From Candidatus Accumulibacter iunctus (GTDB lineage: Bacteria; Pseudomonadota; Gammaproteobacteria; Burkholderiales; Rhodocyclaceae), in contig DDUX01000075.1 in NCBI GenBank assembly GCA_002345025.1, positions 1 to 26,112 of the forward strand: a DNA stretch of 26,112 bases, written 5' to 3'. How positions within the stretch are numbered: position 1 is the first letter of the stretch; every line of letters begins with the position of its first letter. The translations under genes and the position numbers were made by a program. A model generated the notes under the pieces. The model was not told the origin of the DNA and made no database searches. It saw only the letters and a list, made by a program, of their open reading frames with translations. Positions 6,592-15,448 of this stretch are shown here, piece after piece.

Positions 6592-7981
6592 GCGCCGCTT
6601 TCTCCCACTTGAGTTCGCTCGGCAAGGCAACCCGCCAACCGTGCTCGCGCACCAGCCGGGCGATCGGACCGCCGGCGCACGCCGGGGAAGTGGCCAGTCT
6701 CTCGTTGAGCCAGTCACACCAGGCCAGCGCGTCGTGCCAGCTCACATAGCGCACCGGCCGGCTGTCGGGATCGGCCAGGGCGTCGGCGTCACCGACGGCA
6801 AATCCGGTCGCCTCGACGAAGGCCCGGAACTGCCCGACGGTGACCGGATAGCGAGCGATCCAGAACTCCGGCGTCGGCGTCGGCGCGTCGTTGATCTCGT
6901 TGTCGTATACGTTTCCGCCGATGATCTTCGACACTCGCGCGACGTCCTGCCGCCGCGTGCCGATCATGAACCCGGGGTCGGCGGCAATTCGCACAAAGCC
7001 CAGCATCTCGTCGGCCGGCAGATGGAAACGCTGCGCGTCGAAGCGCGGATCGCCGAGTTGCGCCAGGCGGTCGCCGGCGCGGGCGCGGACGACCGGCTTC
7101 GACTGGGCCAGCGCTTCGTCGTCACTCAACAGGCGAACGATGCGGCGCGCGCAATCGGCACGCAGGGGCTCGCCGCTCTCGCGCCATTCGAGCGCCGCCG
7201 TCGCCGCCAGCTCGGCAGCGGAGAACTGTGCGTTGGCCTTGCTGCCAGTCTCGGCCAGCGCGCGCAGCAGTTCGCGTGCCGAGCGGGCAGCGTGGCCGGC
7301 CTGGTAACCGGCAAGCAGCAGGATCGGCTCGCGCCACCAGGGGTCTTCGACTCGCTCGGCGAGGAAGGAGAGCATCGCCTCGCGGCTGTCACGGCCGGTG
7401 ACCTCGCTCAGGTAGCGGGCGACGAGGAACTCCTGCAGGGCGAGATGCAGGAAACGGTAAGCGCCGTCGCGCTCCTCGAGCACGCTGCCGCGTTGCCGCG
7501 CATGGCGAACGAAATCCTCGATACGCGGCTGGAACTCGGGCTCCGCGCGCAGGATGCCGCGCAACGCCGGTTCCTCGATCTCGCGCCCCTGGTCGGCGCC
7601 CTGCTGGTGCATTGCGAAAGCGAGCTGCTGCGACATGTCGCGGTACAGCGTCCAGTCGGCGGACAGCTCGCGATTGTTGGTTGTATCGATCCCGAAATCG
7701 ACCTGCAGCAGCGCATTGATCGCCTTGTCGAAGAGGTCGGCGCGCTGGTCGGGCAGCGCGCGGTTGTTGAGATGAACGATCAGCAGCAGCCGCACCATCA
7801 ACGGACTGTCGACCAGCGCCTCGGCATCCTCGCCGACCCGCTGGCGACGCTCGGCCTCGAGCCGCAGAATCCCGGCCAGCAGGTCATCGGCACGCTCGTT
7901 GCGGCGCTCGCTGTCCTGCGGGTGGATGCAGGCGTAGGCCTGACGCACCATCGGCGCGATGTGCTGTTCGTGGTCCAGCAG
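6461..7981 (-). pseudogene. Caspase-NACHT-FGE gene, segment 2: NACHT C-terminal helices and FGE N-terminal half
   Basis: The true homology starts at about 7981 (LLDHEQHIAPMVRQ), directly continuing the NACHT region of segment 1 after a one-base shift. The first in-frame ATG is 7951. It includes the helical region typical of NACHTs (SPLMVRLLLIVHLNN, then FLHLALQEFLVARYL) and the start of the FGE domain (GFVRIAADPGFMIGT, PVTVGQFRAFVEATG, VSWHDALAWCDWL, ALPSELKWEKAAR). After KAAR the frame runs into unrelated residues and stops at 6461, so the last ~45 codons are out of the original frame. Confidence 0.72.
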
Positions 7982-9569
7982 CCTGCACGGCGATCTCGCG
8001 AAAATCGCCGCCAAGCGCGGTGCCGCCGCTGCGGTAGGCGATCGTCCGGCAGGTGACGACGACGCGCATCGCGTTGCGGCTGGCGACGAGATTCTGCACC
8101 GACTGGCGGACCTCGGCGCGCTCGCCTTCGTTCGCCACCTCGTCGAGTCCGTCGAGCAGCAGCAGGACGTTGCGGCCATCCTTGAGCAGGCGGACGAAGA
8201 AGTCGACCGGCAGGTCGAAGGGCGCTTCGCTACTGATCAGGTGGTGCGAGATGAAGGTCGCCAGCGTCTTCTCGTGTGCCGGGGCTCCGGCCGGCAGTTG
8301 GCGTCGGTAGCGCGCGAACGAGGCCAGCGGTACGAGGATTGGCAGTGGCAACTCGCTCGGCGCCACCGTCAGGCCGAGGCGCGAGTGCGCTGGTTCGGGC
8401 TCGCCGGCGAGCAACGACGTGGCCAGCGCCCAAGCCATGTGCAGCAGCACCGTCGTCTTGCCGCAGCCCGGCCCGCCGATGATCGCCAGACGATTGCCGA
8501 GCCCGAGGACCTCGTTCAGGGCGACGTGGGCTTCGCTGCCGCCAGCCGCCTGGTAGTAGTGCTTGACGATCTGCGTGCCGCTGACGATGGTGCCGCTGTT
8601 GTCGCCACCGATCTGCACCGCGCGTTCGCCGAGCGCGTTGCCGCCTTCCTGCGCGACGGCGCCCGAGCCGCTGACGCTGGCCTGCCAGGAAGCCGCCGGC
8701 GGCAGCGGCGCCAGCGGGTCGGGCGCCGCCTGCCCCTTGGCGAGTCCGTCGCCGCCAAGAACCAGCGCCACCAGGAAGTTGCCGGTCAGGCGCGGGTCCG
8801 GGGTCTGCGCAGCGCCATGCTGCGCCAGCGCGCTCTGCGGTACGTGCCGCTGCAGGTAGCTGATCAGGTCGGAGACCAGCACCTCGGCCGCGCCGCCGCT
8901 CGGCTGCGCGTGCCCGGTCAGCGCCTCGATCAGGTGGAAGCTGAAGAGGCTCATGCGGCCATCGGCGCGCAGGTAAGAATATTCGGCGGGCTTGCACGAA
9001 CTCAGCACGGCGCGCCCTTCGCCGCTGCCGGGGCCGGCGCCAGGCGATTTGCCCGTCGGCAGGAAGAGCGCCGGCGGCAGCGCTGCGCCGGCAAACGGCG
9101 CCGGCCCGGCATCAGCGCCCTTGACCGCCATGCCGGCCGCGTGGCAGCAATCGAGGACGACGAGCAGGCGCCGTGGCGTCAGTTGCGCGACCGCGTCGGC
9201 AAAGTCGGCGGCGCGAATCGCGCTGCTGCGCAGCCGCCGCAGGTTGAGCTCGCAGGGGATCAGGTAGTGCTCGCCGCCGTCGACGTGACCGTGGCCGCTG
9301 AAGTAGATCATCGCCGTCGAGTCGCCGTCCGCTATCGCCGCCAGTTGGTCGCCGAGCCAGTCGAGCGCATCGAGGATCGCCTGGCGGGTGCTCCCGGCGC
9401 CGGACAGCAGGCGGACCCTGTCGGGCGCGTAGCCGCAGCGTTCGGGGTGTACGAGGACCGCGTGCAAGGCCTGCACGTCGCGCGCGACGGCAGGCAGCGC
9501 AGCCGATGGCTCCCGATTCTGATCGACGGCGATCAGCAGCGCGTAGGCGTTTTCCAGGCGATGAGTCAT
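7884..9569 (-). CDS. Caspase-like (C14) peptidase fused to NACHT ATPase, segment 1
   Basis: Residues ~5-270 form a caspase/metacaspase-like peptidase with the catalytic dyad visible: His93 in YFSGHGH and Cys142 in LDCCHAAG. A linker (~299-331) holds the glycine motif GSGAVAQEGGNALGERA then VQIGGDNSGTI. The NACHT module follows: Walker A GGPGCGKTT (365-373), later the Walker B LLLLDGLDEV and a TCRTIAYRS sensor-like segment. The frame breaks at about 7985 after FREIAVQ, and the last ~30 residues are out of frame. The full original protein (9569 to 6220) would be ~1,115 aa: caspase effector, NACHT switch, FGE sensor. Family logic suggests FGE recognition triggers NACHT oligomerisation and caspase activation. 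Start ATG 9569 gives MTHRLENAYALLIAVDQ, a natural caspase N-terminus. Confidence 0.85.
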   Translation of the reverse strand: MTHRLENAYALLIAVDQNREPSAALPAVARDVQALHAVLVHPERCGYAPDRVRLLSGAGSTRQAILDALDWLGDQLAAIADGDSTAMIYFSGHGHVDGGEHYLIPCELNLRRLRSSAIRAADFADAVAQLTPRRLLVVLDCCHAAGMAVKGADAGPAPFAGAALPPALFLPTGKSPGAGPGSGEGRAVLSSCKPAEYSYLRADGRMSLFSFHLIEALTGHAQPSGGAAEVLVSDLISYLQRHVPQSALAQHGAAQTPDPRLTGNFLVALVLGGDGLAKGQAAPDPLAPLPPAASWQASVSGSGAVAQEGGNALGERAVQIGGDNSGTIVSGTQIVKHYYQAAGGSEAHVALNEVLGLGNRLAIIGGPGCGKTTVLLHMAWALATSLLAGEPEPAHSRLGLTVAPSELPLPILVPLASFARYRRQLPAGAPAHEKTLATFISHHLISSEAPFDLPVDFFVRLLKDGRNVLLLLDGLDEVANEGERAEVRQSVQNLVASRNAMRVVVTCRTIAYRSGGTALGGDFREIAVQAAGPRTAHRADGASGLRLHPPAGQRAPQRACR

Positions 9570-9631
9570 CTCGCTTCCTCGGTTCGTGCCGGACCGCCAG
9601 GGCCGTGCGGGCGTGAGCCGGACGGTGGCCT

Positions 9632-9658
9632 TTGACGCCCGCCGGAGTCAGCAGGCAT
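9632..9658 (+). repeat. 27-nt direct repeat, copy B
   Basis: It matches 996-1022 with two substitutions. It lies between the start of the minus-strand caspase gene and the promoter of the second toxin-antitoxin pair, so together with copy A it brackets the conflict island. Confidence 0.6.
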
Positions 9659-9672
9659 CGAGCAAGGCGGGC

Positions 9673-9701
9673 TTGCATCTTCGACGACGGCTTTATATAT
9701 T
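9673..9701 (+). promoter_or_regulatory. sigma70-like promoter of the second vapBC pair
   Basis: A -35-like TTGCAT (9673-9678) and a -10-like TATATT (9696-9701) are separated by 17 nt, in an AT-rich pocket of otherwise GC-rich DNA. The -10 lies 34 nt before the antitoxin ATG. A palindromic TATATA core here could also be where the TA complex binds. Confidence 0.5.
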
Positions 9702-9735
9702 GACGATGTTGATACCCACATTCCGGGAGACGACC

Positions 9736-9975
9736 ATGCCCCTGCAAATAGCCAATCCAGCGGTAGTCGGCAAGGTGGAACGGCTGGCCAAAGCCACCGG
9801 CCTGAGCAAGACCGCGGCGGTCGAACACGCCGTCGATCGCCTGCTGGGCGACTTGGCGGACGGCGATGACGGGGCCGCGCGCGCGGCGGCGCTGCTGGCG
9901 CAGATCGACCGCATCCCCGAGCGGAGCGACGCTTTCGATCCCCTCGCCTGGGACGAGCGAGGGCTGCCCGCATGA
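9736..9975 (+). CDS. vapB: VapB-type antitoxin (PSK/Rv0623-like)
   Basis: A 79-aa protein starting at ATG 9736, with a GGGAG site 7 nt upstream. An in-frame upstream extension looks non-coding and crosses the promoter, so I reject it. The N-terminus (MPLQIANPAVVGKVERLAKA then TGLSKTAAVEHAVDRLL) is a ribbon-helix-helix-like DNA-binding region of the Rv0623/PSK antitoxin family. The acidic, Ala-rich C-terminus ending in DPLAWDERGLPA should bind the toxin. It overlaps the toxin gene by 4 nt (ATGA). Confidence 0.85.
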   Translation: MPLQIANPAVVGKVERLAKATGLSKTAAVEHAVDRLLGDLADGDDGAARAAALLAQIDRIPERSDAFDPLAWDERGLPA

Positions 9976-10379
9976 TCGTCGCAGATACCTCGGCGCTCAC
10001 CGCCGTCGTCTTCGGCGAGGCGGAGCGCGACACCTTCCTCGACCTGATGCGGCGGGCACGGCGGGTGTTGATCAGTACCGCCTCGGTAGTGGAAACGCGG
10101 ATCGTGGTTCACGGTCGCCGCGGCCAGCGCGCGGTGCTGCTGCTTGACGACTTGCTGCGCTTGCCGCTGTTCGAGATGGTGCCGCCGGGCGAGGCGGAGG
10201 GCCGCGCCGCTTACGCCGCCTTTGTGACCTTTGGCAAGGACAGCGGCCACCCGGCGGGCTTGAATTTCGGCGATTTGTTCGGCTACGCCCTGGCCAAGGT
10301 ACGCCACCTGCCGTTGCTGTTCAAGGGGAACGATTTTTCCCAGACCGATATCGTCCCGGCATGGCGGCCGGAAACATGA
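9972..10379 (+). CDS. vapC: PIN-domain ribonuclease toxin VapC
   Basis: A 135-aa protein with a complete PIN active site: Asp5 (VADTSAL), Glu41 (VVETRIV), Asp101 (LNFGDLFGYALAK) and Asp121 (LFKGNDFSQTD). The LNFGD...KGNDF...TD signature is typical of VapC toxins paired with Rv0623-like antitoxins. They cleave structured RNA such as tRNA or the 23S sarcin-ricin loop. The ATGA overlap couples it to the antitoxin. The gene looks intact, unlike much of its surroundings, as expected for an addictive module. Confidence 0.9.
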   Translation: MIVADTSALTAVVFGEAERDTFLDLMRRARRVLISTASVVETRIVVHGRRGQRAVLLLDDLLRLPLFEMVPPGEAEGRAAYAAFVTFGKDSGHPAGLNFGDLFGYALAKVRHLPLLFKGNDFSQTDIVPAWRPET

Positions 10380-10437
10380 GACGGGGCGTACAGGCGCTTC
10401 CCCACATCTGACAAGGTTGCACACCTGCCCGCCTGTT

Positions 10438-11130
10438 TCATTGCCCGAGTGGCTGAAGCAAGCGCGCCTGGTCTTCCAGATCCTTCTGCCGTTGCGCGAC
10501 GCGCCGCTCGAAGCTCGCCTGGCTTTTCGTGCAGACCAGCGCATGCGGGCTGCCGCGACGCTCGGTCTCGTGGCTGACATCGCATTGGTCGCGACGGATC
10601 GAATACTTGACGTGGCTTCGGTGCTGCTGCGCCGCCTTGAAAACCCAGACCGAGCGCTCTGGATCAGCGAGAAACAGCGAGAGCTCGCGGCAGTGAGCAC
10701 AACTGCAATCGACACGGCTTGGGCGTGCGAAGTCGGCTGGCGCGACCAGCGGTTCGGCGATACGTCGCGCGAGGTGATCCAGACAATGAGCGCGTAGCCG
10801 CCGCGTCGGCGGCCAGTCGCTCGCTGGCCAGCCCTGCTCTGTCAACAGGCAGGCGGCGGGGACGAGAATGGCGTCGACGGCGAAGCGCTCAGGCCAGTTC
10901 AGCAGATGGTCCACCGCCTGCTCGCCAAGAGGGCCGACGCCGAGATGGCACAGCGCGCTCAGAAGGACGACGACGAGGGCCGGTGTCACCGGCAAGGCCC
11001 GCCGCCAGCATCGCCGCCGGCTCTCCCGACAGGGCAGCAGGCAGGGCTTGCGCGGCGGGTTCGAGCAGCTCGGTAGACACCTCTGCATCGTACGCCGGCG
11101 CTCCGGGCGGTAGGCCCTCGCCATGCCGCT
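10438..11130 (-). pseudogene. Truncated, internally deleted copy of the 2OG-Fe(II) oxygenase gene
   Basis: The ~180 C-terminal residues (ALPVTPALVV...LGEQAVDHLLN...CSCAHCREL... to the stop) closely match the end of the intact gene at 19365-21686, including the Cys cluster. Farther upstream (about 11000-11080) it matches the VSTELLE...AAQAL segment in a shifted frame. At about 11080-11084 it then jumps to the segment GEG-PPG-PAYDA, which in the intact gene lies ~330 residues earlier. Similarity ends at 11130, where IS66 sequence begins. The catalytic domain is absent, so this copy cannot be an oxygenase. It shows an old duplication followed by an internal deletion, a frameshift and truncation. 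Confidence 0.8.
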
Positions 11131-11700
11131 GCCGGCGGCGACGCAATCGGCGATGGTGCAGCAGGCCGCGGCACGCCTCAACCCGGCCTTTGCCAGACTC
11201 GCTGAGCAGACGGCCAAGGAGACACTGCTCCACAACGACGACACGACGAAGCACCTCCTGAACTTCATTCAAGAGACGCGCGCCAAGGCCTTGCCGGCGA
11301 GTGCTTCCGCCGATCGCACCCGCGTCTTCACCCGTGCTCTGTTCGCCGACAGGGCGCACGGCCCGATCGCTTCTTCTCAAGACCGGGCCGTGTCACGCCA
11401 GTGAGCATCTCGCCGAGGTGCTCGATGGGCGGCAGGCGGTCGATCCACCGATCCTGATGTCCGATGGCCTGGCACGCAACCGGCCCGGCGATCATCAGCC
11501 GCGGGCCGCGTCCTTCATTGCGCATGCGCGACGCAAGCACGTCGAGTTCGCCGTTTTCCTGAGAACCCTGCGCGATGCCTTTCGCACCGACCAACTGGCG
11601 GAGCAGCGGGAACTTCCGCCGCCCGAGCGTCTTCTCCTCCACGAGGGGGAGAGCGCTGTGCTCTGTCTTGGTGCGCTGGCGCACAGTCACGTCCCGTCAA
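11128..11700 (+). mobile_element. Fragment of an IS66-family transposase (TnpC)
   Basis: The frame from 11123 reads PLPAATQSAMVQQAAARLNP, then LLHNDDTTKHLLNF and RVFTRALF. This is the IS66 catalytic region around the HNDDT motif (first catalytic Asp). The reading frame then shifts (about 11360-11400) to SEHLAEVLDGRQ, PPILMSDGLARNRPG, FIAHARRKHVEF and LRDAFRTDQLAEQRELPPPE, which match the next part of IS66 transposases. The N-terminal zinc-finger region and C-terminal part are missing, and no terminal inverted repeats or TnpA/TnpB are visible. It is a dead remnant directly joined to the truncated oxygenase copy. Confidence 0.75.
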
Positions 11701-11711
11701 GCGGGCGATGA

Positions 11712-12569
11712 TCACTTGATGCAGTTCGATAGGCGCATTCTCGTATCACGCCGAAAGTCTCAAACGCGTCCCTTCAGCGCCAGCCCCTCGCGTGCGGCAA
11801 AACCCTCTGAGAGTCCCTGTTGATGACCACTCCCGCCCAGGACAACCCCACGGCCATCAACCTTACCGGCCAGGCAGGCTTGGTACTCGGCACCGCGAAC
11901 GGCCAGAGCATCGCTGACGGCCGTCCGAGGGCCATGCGCGCGCTCGGCTCTGAATCGGCGATCGCCCACCGTGGTACCAAGCTCCTCGTTCGCCCGCTCG
12001 CCGGGCGGTTCGGCAGCCCGCAAAATTCGAGCTGCGAGGTCCAAGAACCGCGCCAGCTCGAAGCAGTCTTCGGAGCCGCGCGTCAGCAATTGCGGCGGCC
12101 CGACTTCGCGCTGCACGGGCGCCTCGCCGATTGCCCACTGACTGCTCTCGTGCGGGCGATGAACGCCTGCTGCCACTCGTTCATCCACATGGCCAAACTC
12201 GCTGAGCCCTCAATGAGCGCAGAGGGCACCCTCCTGACCACCCGCTACTGCGGTGCGCTGAAGGCCATCGATCATGTTGAAGAGTTGGCTGAGCAGGTAG
12301 CTCAGCGTTCTCCGCAACATCACCTGGTCAGCATCGACGATATGTGTTCAGTGGCGGCCGATCTGGTCAGCGACTGCTCGCCGACCAGACCGGCAACCGC
12401 GTGTTTGTTGATGGTAGCTGTCACGCGCCGGGCTGATCGACCAGTTGTCGGCATGAACACGATCACTCCGCTGCACAGGATCAACAGGCACACATGGATC
12501 CTGTTCGTCTCCTGCGCGCAGGCACTGCGTCTCTTGGTCGCTTGCACCGCGTTTCGCTCGGATTTTTGA
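11712..12569 (+). other. Unassigned region between the IS66 remnant and the efflux operon
   Basis: Open frames exist on both strands (11820-12569 plus, 11760-12188 minus), but neither gives a recognisable family, a good ribosome site or convincing composition. The plus frame ends directly at the ATG of the efflux operon and is less GC-biased at third positions than real genes nearby. It is most likely decayed mobile DNA. The operon promoter should lie in its last ~200 nt, but I see no clear -35/-10 pair. Confidence 0.4.
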
Positions 12570-14045
12570 ATGGCGCTCGGACTGATACTCAACGCAGGGT
12601 CGTCCCGCCTCTGGCTTGCTGCCGTCGCCCTACTCATGACGGGCTGCGCCTCTATGGCACCAACCTACGAGACGCCCGCCTTGCCGGTCTCACCCGTCTA
12701 TGCGTCTCCGGCCACTGAGGCTGGTGCAAGCGCGGCGGCCATTGGCTGGCGTGATTACTTCACCGACCCGCAACTTCAGCGCCTGATCAGCCTGGCGCTG
12801 GACAACAATCGCGATCGACGCAGCGCCGTGCTGCGCGTCGACGAAGCGCGCGCCGCCTACGGCATCCAACGGGCTGAGCTGTTCCCCACCATTGGTGCAC
12901 AGGCCAGAGTGGACCGCTCGCGGACACCGGCCAAGACGAGCCTCACCGGAAGGCCACTGGTCGCCAGCCAATATCAGGTTGGACTGGGCCTGGCAAGCTG
13001 GGAGATCGATTTCTGGGGACGCGTACGCAGCCTGGAGGACGCGGCGCTGGAAACCTATCTGGCCACCGACGCCGCAAGCCGTGCGGCCAGCATCGGACTG
13101 GTTGCACAGGTTGCCAATAGCTATCTCGCGCTACGCGGACTCGACGAGCGCATTGCACTGGCACGCCAGACCATCGCCAGCCGCGCCGAGAGTTTTCGCA
13201 TATTCACCCGCCGCGTCGAGGTCGGCTCGACGTCGCGCTTCAACCTGACCGAGGTGCAAACCCTGCTGACACAGGCCCAGGCGCTTGGCGCCCAGCTTGA
13301 ACTGGCGCGGGCGGCACAGTTCAATGCCCTGACCCTGCTGGTCGGTGCTCCCGTCGAGCTGCCCCCCGAGCAAGGCGAGTTCGACGAAAGCAACGTATTT
13401 CGCGAACTGCGCCCTGGCCTGCCTACCGATCTGCTGCTGCAACGCCCCGACATCATCGCTGCCGAGCATCTGCTGAAAGCCGCAAATGCCAACATCGGTG
13501 CCGCACGTGCCGCATTCTTTCCGCGCATTGCCTTGCTTGGCTCACTCGGCACAGCGAGTGTCGAACTCAATGAGCTGTTCGCCCCGGGCAGCCTCGCCTG
13601 GCTGTTTTCGCCGAGCATTTCGCTGCCGATCTTCGACGGTGGGCGCAGGAACAACAACCTGAGCCTGGCGGAGGCGCGTCGCGATCTGGCCGTGACCCAC
13701 TATGAGAAAACCGTGCAGGTTGCCTTCCGTGACGTATCTGATGCCCTGTCGGCACGCGTCTGGCTCAGGCAGCAGGTGGCGATCGCCCGCACCGCGCTGG
13801 CGACGCAGGTGGAGCGCGCACGGCTTTCGCAATTGCGCTTCGACAACGGTGCCTCGGCCTTTCTGGACGTGCTTGATGCGCAGCGCGACCTCCTCGACGC
13901 CGAGCAACAACTCGTGCAGACGCGGCGCGAACTGCTGAGCAGCCAGGTCAGCCTGTATGCCGCTCTCGGCGGCGGCGCGCTGGATTTCGATTCGCCACTC
14001 GCAGGCGACGAGCCTGACCCCCCACGAGCCACGAGCGCCCCATGA
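12570..14045 (+). CDS. Outer-membrane efflux lipoprotein, TolC/OprM (NodT) family
   Basis: A 491-aa protein with a signal peptide and lipobox LMTGC (Cys26 lipidated), then mature CASMAPTYETP typical of CusC/OprM/NodT proteins. Two repeats of outer-membrane-factor helices follow, with conserved family phrases such as SYLALRGLDERIALA, RPDIIAAEHLLKAANANIGA, SISLPIFDGGRR and AFRDVSDALSAR. It forms the trimeric channel that takes substrate from the periplasmic adaptor to the outside. It overlaps the adaptor gene by 4 nt (ATGA), and the whole four-gene set is coupled. The ribosome site before ATG 12570 is weak. Confidence 0.9.
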   Translation: MALGLILNAGSSRLWLAAVALLMTGCASMAPTYETPALPVSPVYASPATEAGASAAAIGWRDYFTDPQLQRLISLALDNNRDRRSAVLRVDEARAAYGIQRAELFPTIGAQARVDRSRTPAKTSLTGRPLVASQYQVGLGLASWEIDFWGRVRSLEDAALETYLATDAASRAASIGLVAQVANSYLALRGLDERIALARQTIASRAESFRIFTRRVEVGSTSRFNLTEVQTLLTQAQALGAQLELARAAQFNALTLLVGAPVELPPEQGEFDESNVFRELRPGLPTDLLLQRPDIIAAEHLLKAANANIGAARAAFFPRIALLGSLGTASVELNELFAPGSLAWLFSPSISLPIFDGGRRNNNLSLAEARRDLAVTHYEKTVQVAFRDVSDALSARVWLRQQVAIARTALATQVERARLSQLRFDNGASAFLDVLDAQRDLLDAEQQLVQTRRELLSSQVSLYAALGGGALDFDSPLAGDEPDPPRATSAP

Positions 14046-15448
14046 CCACTACCGCCACCCCACCGATCATCGCACCGCCTGCCGCGCCGGGTTCAGTAAC
14101 GGTCACTGTCACGTTTGCCCCCCCGCTCGCCGCAGAAGTCACCCCGGCGGATATTGCGGTGGCAGCCAAAACGGTGACCATGGCAGTCAGCCCAACGGCT
14201 GCGCCCCCTGCTCCCGCACCAGCGACTGCACCAGTCACTGCAACGGGCGAGACGGCGGCCGATTCCGAGCTCATTCCCGAGCCCGGCCCGGCGGCCTGCG
14301 CGCCGGCCGGCGAAGGGGTCAGACCGCCAGCCGAGCCGGCGATGGCCCCACCGCCCATGTCAGCAGCTGGTTCAATGCTCAAGAAATGGAAAACGTGGCT
14401 GATTCGAGGCCTCATCGTCACCGTCGTCGCAGCGGCCGCCCTGCTGGCTTGGCACATGCTGCGCCCCAAGGGGCCTGGCGAAGGGTTCGTGAGCAGCAAT
14501 GGCCGCATCGAGGCCACGGAAATCGATGTGTCAAGCAAGTTCAGCGGACGGGTGCAGGACATCCTGGTTGCCGATGGCGAATTCGTCTCGGCGGGCCAGA
14601 CGCTGGCGCACATGCAGGTACAGACCCTCGAAGCACAACGCGACGAAGCGAGCGCCAGACACCAGCAATCGATCACTGCGGTAGCCAGCGCCGAAGCCCT
14701 GGTGGCGGTACGTGAAAGCGAGCGGCAAGCAGCGCTGGCCCTCGTTGCACAGCGCGAGAGCGAGCTTGACGCCGCGAAACGGCGTCTGGTGCGCTCGGAG
14801 ACATTGACCCGCGAAGGTGCCTCGTCGGGGCAGGAACTCGACGATGACCGGGCACGCGTGCGTAGCGTGCAGGCGGCGGTCGGCGCGGCCAGGGCGCAGG
14901 TACAGGCGGCGCAGGCGACCATCGCCGCCGCACGTGCGCAGGTGGCCGGGGCACGCTCAACGGTGGACGCCGCGCAGGCAACCATCGTTCGCATCAAGGT
15001 CGACATCGACGACAGTGCGCTCACCGCGCCACGCGACGGCCGCGTGCAATACCGCATCGCCCAGCCTGGCGAAGTGCTCGCGAGTGGCGGGAAGGTGCTC
15101 AACCTGGTGGATCTCAGCGATGTGTTCATGACCTTCTTCGTGCCTGAAACAATTGCCGGCAAGCTGGCGATGGGCAGCGAAGTCCGTATCGTGCTGGACG
15201 CCGCGCCAGAGTACGTGATCCCGGCCAGCGTCTCGTTCGTCGCCAGTACCGCGCAGTTCACGCCGAAGACAGTCGAAACGGCCAGCGAGCGGCAAAAGCT
15301 GATGTTCCGCGTCAAGGCGCAGATCGGTCGCGACCTGCTGCAAAAGAACCTGACGCAAATCAAGACCGGCCTGCCCGGAATCGCCTGGATCAAGCTCGAC
15401 GGTCAGGCCGCATGGCCCGCTGAACTGGCGGTCAAGGTTCCGCAATGA
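14042..15448 (+). CDS. HlyD-family periplasmic adaptor (membrane fusion protein)
   Basis: A 468-aa protein. A long N-terminal Pro/Ala/Thr-rich stretch (residues 1-~112) precedes a single membrane helix (~119-140, WLIRGLIVTVVAAAALLAW). After it come the lipoyl/barrel-sandwich half-motif (GRIEATEIDVSSKFSGRVQD), a long Ala/Arg/Gln-rich coiled-coil hairpin (~185-315), the second lipoyl half (SALTAPRDGRVQYRIAQPGE) and a β-barrel. It bridges the ABC pump and the TolC-like channel, like E. coli YhiI. The ~110-aa cytoplasmic N-terminal extension is unusual. An alternative start near 14342-14357 would remove it, but the ATGA overlap with the upstream stop favours 14042. Confidence 0.9.
   Translation: MTTTATPPIIAPPAAPGSVTVTVTFAPPLAAEVTPADIAVAAKTVTMAVSPTAAPPAPAPATAPVTATGETAADSELIPEPGPAACAPAGEGVRPPAEPAMAPPPMSAAGSMLKKWKTWLIRGLIVTVVAAAALLAWHMLRPKGPGEGFVSSNGRIEATEIDVSSKFSGRVQDILVADGEFVSAGQTLAHMQVQTLEAQRDEASARHQQSITAVASAEALVAVRESERQAALALVAQRESELDAAKRRLVRSETLTREGASSGQELDDDRARVRSVQAAVGAARAQVQAAQATIAAARAQVAGARSTVDAAQATIVRIKVDIDDSALTAPRDGRVQYRIAQPGEVLASGGKVLNLVDLSDVFMTFFVPETIAGKLAMGSEVRIVLDAAPEYVIPASVSFVASTAQFTPKTVETASERQKLMFRVKAQIGRDLLQKNLTQIKTGLPGIAWIKLDGQAAWPAELAVKVPQ

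Noticed and set aside
6425..8056. Long plus-strand frame (and another at 7959-9635) opposite the caspase-NACHT-FGE gene
   Set aside because: The minus strand carries the recognisable caspase, NACHT and FGE motifs; the plus frames are antisense shadows.
5620..9700. CRISPR arrays or tRNA genes in the defence island
   Set aside because: No regularly spaced repeats and no cloverleaf-like sequences were seen.
11760..12569. Possible genes at 11820-12569 (plus) and 11760-12188 (minus)
   Set aside because: Neither shows a known domain, a ribosome site or persuasive codon use; their position beside an IS66 fragment suggests decayed DNA.
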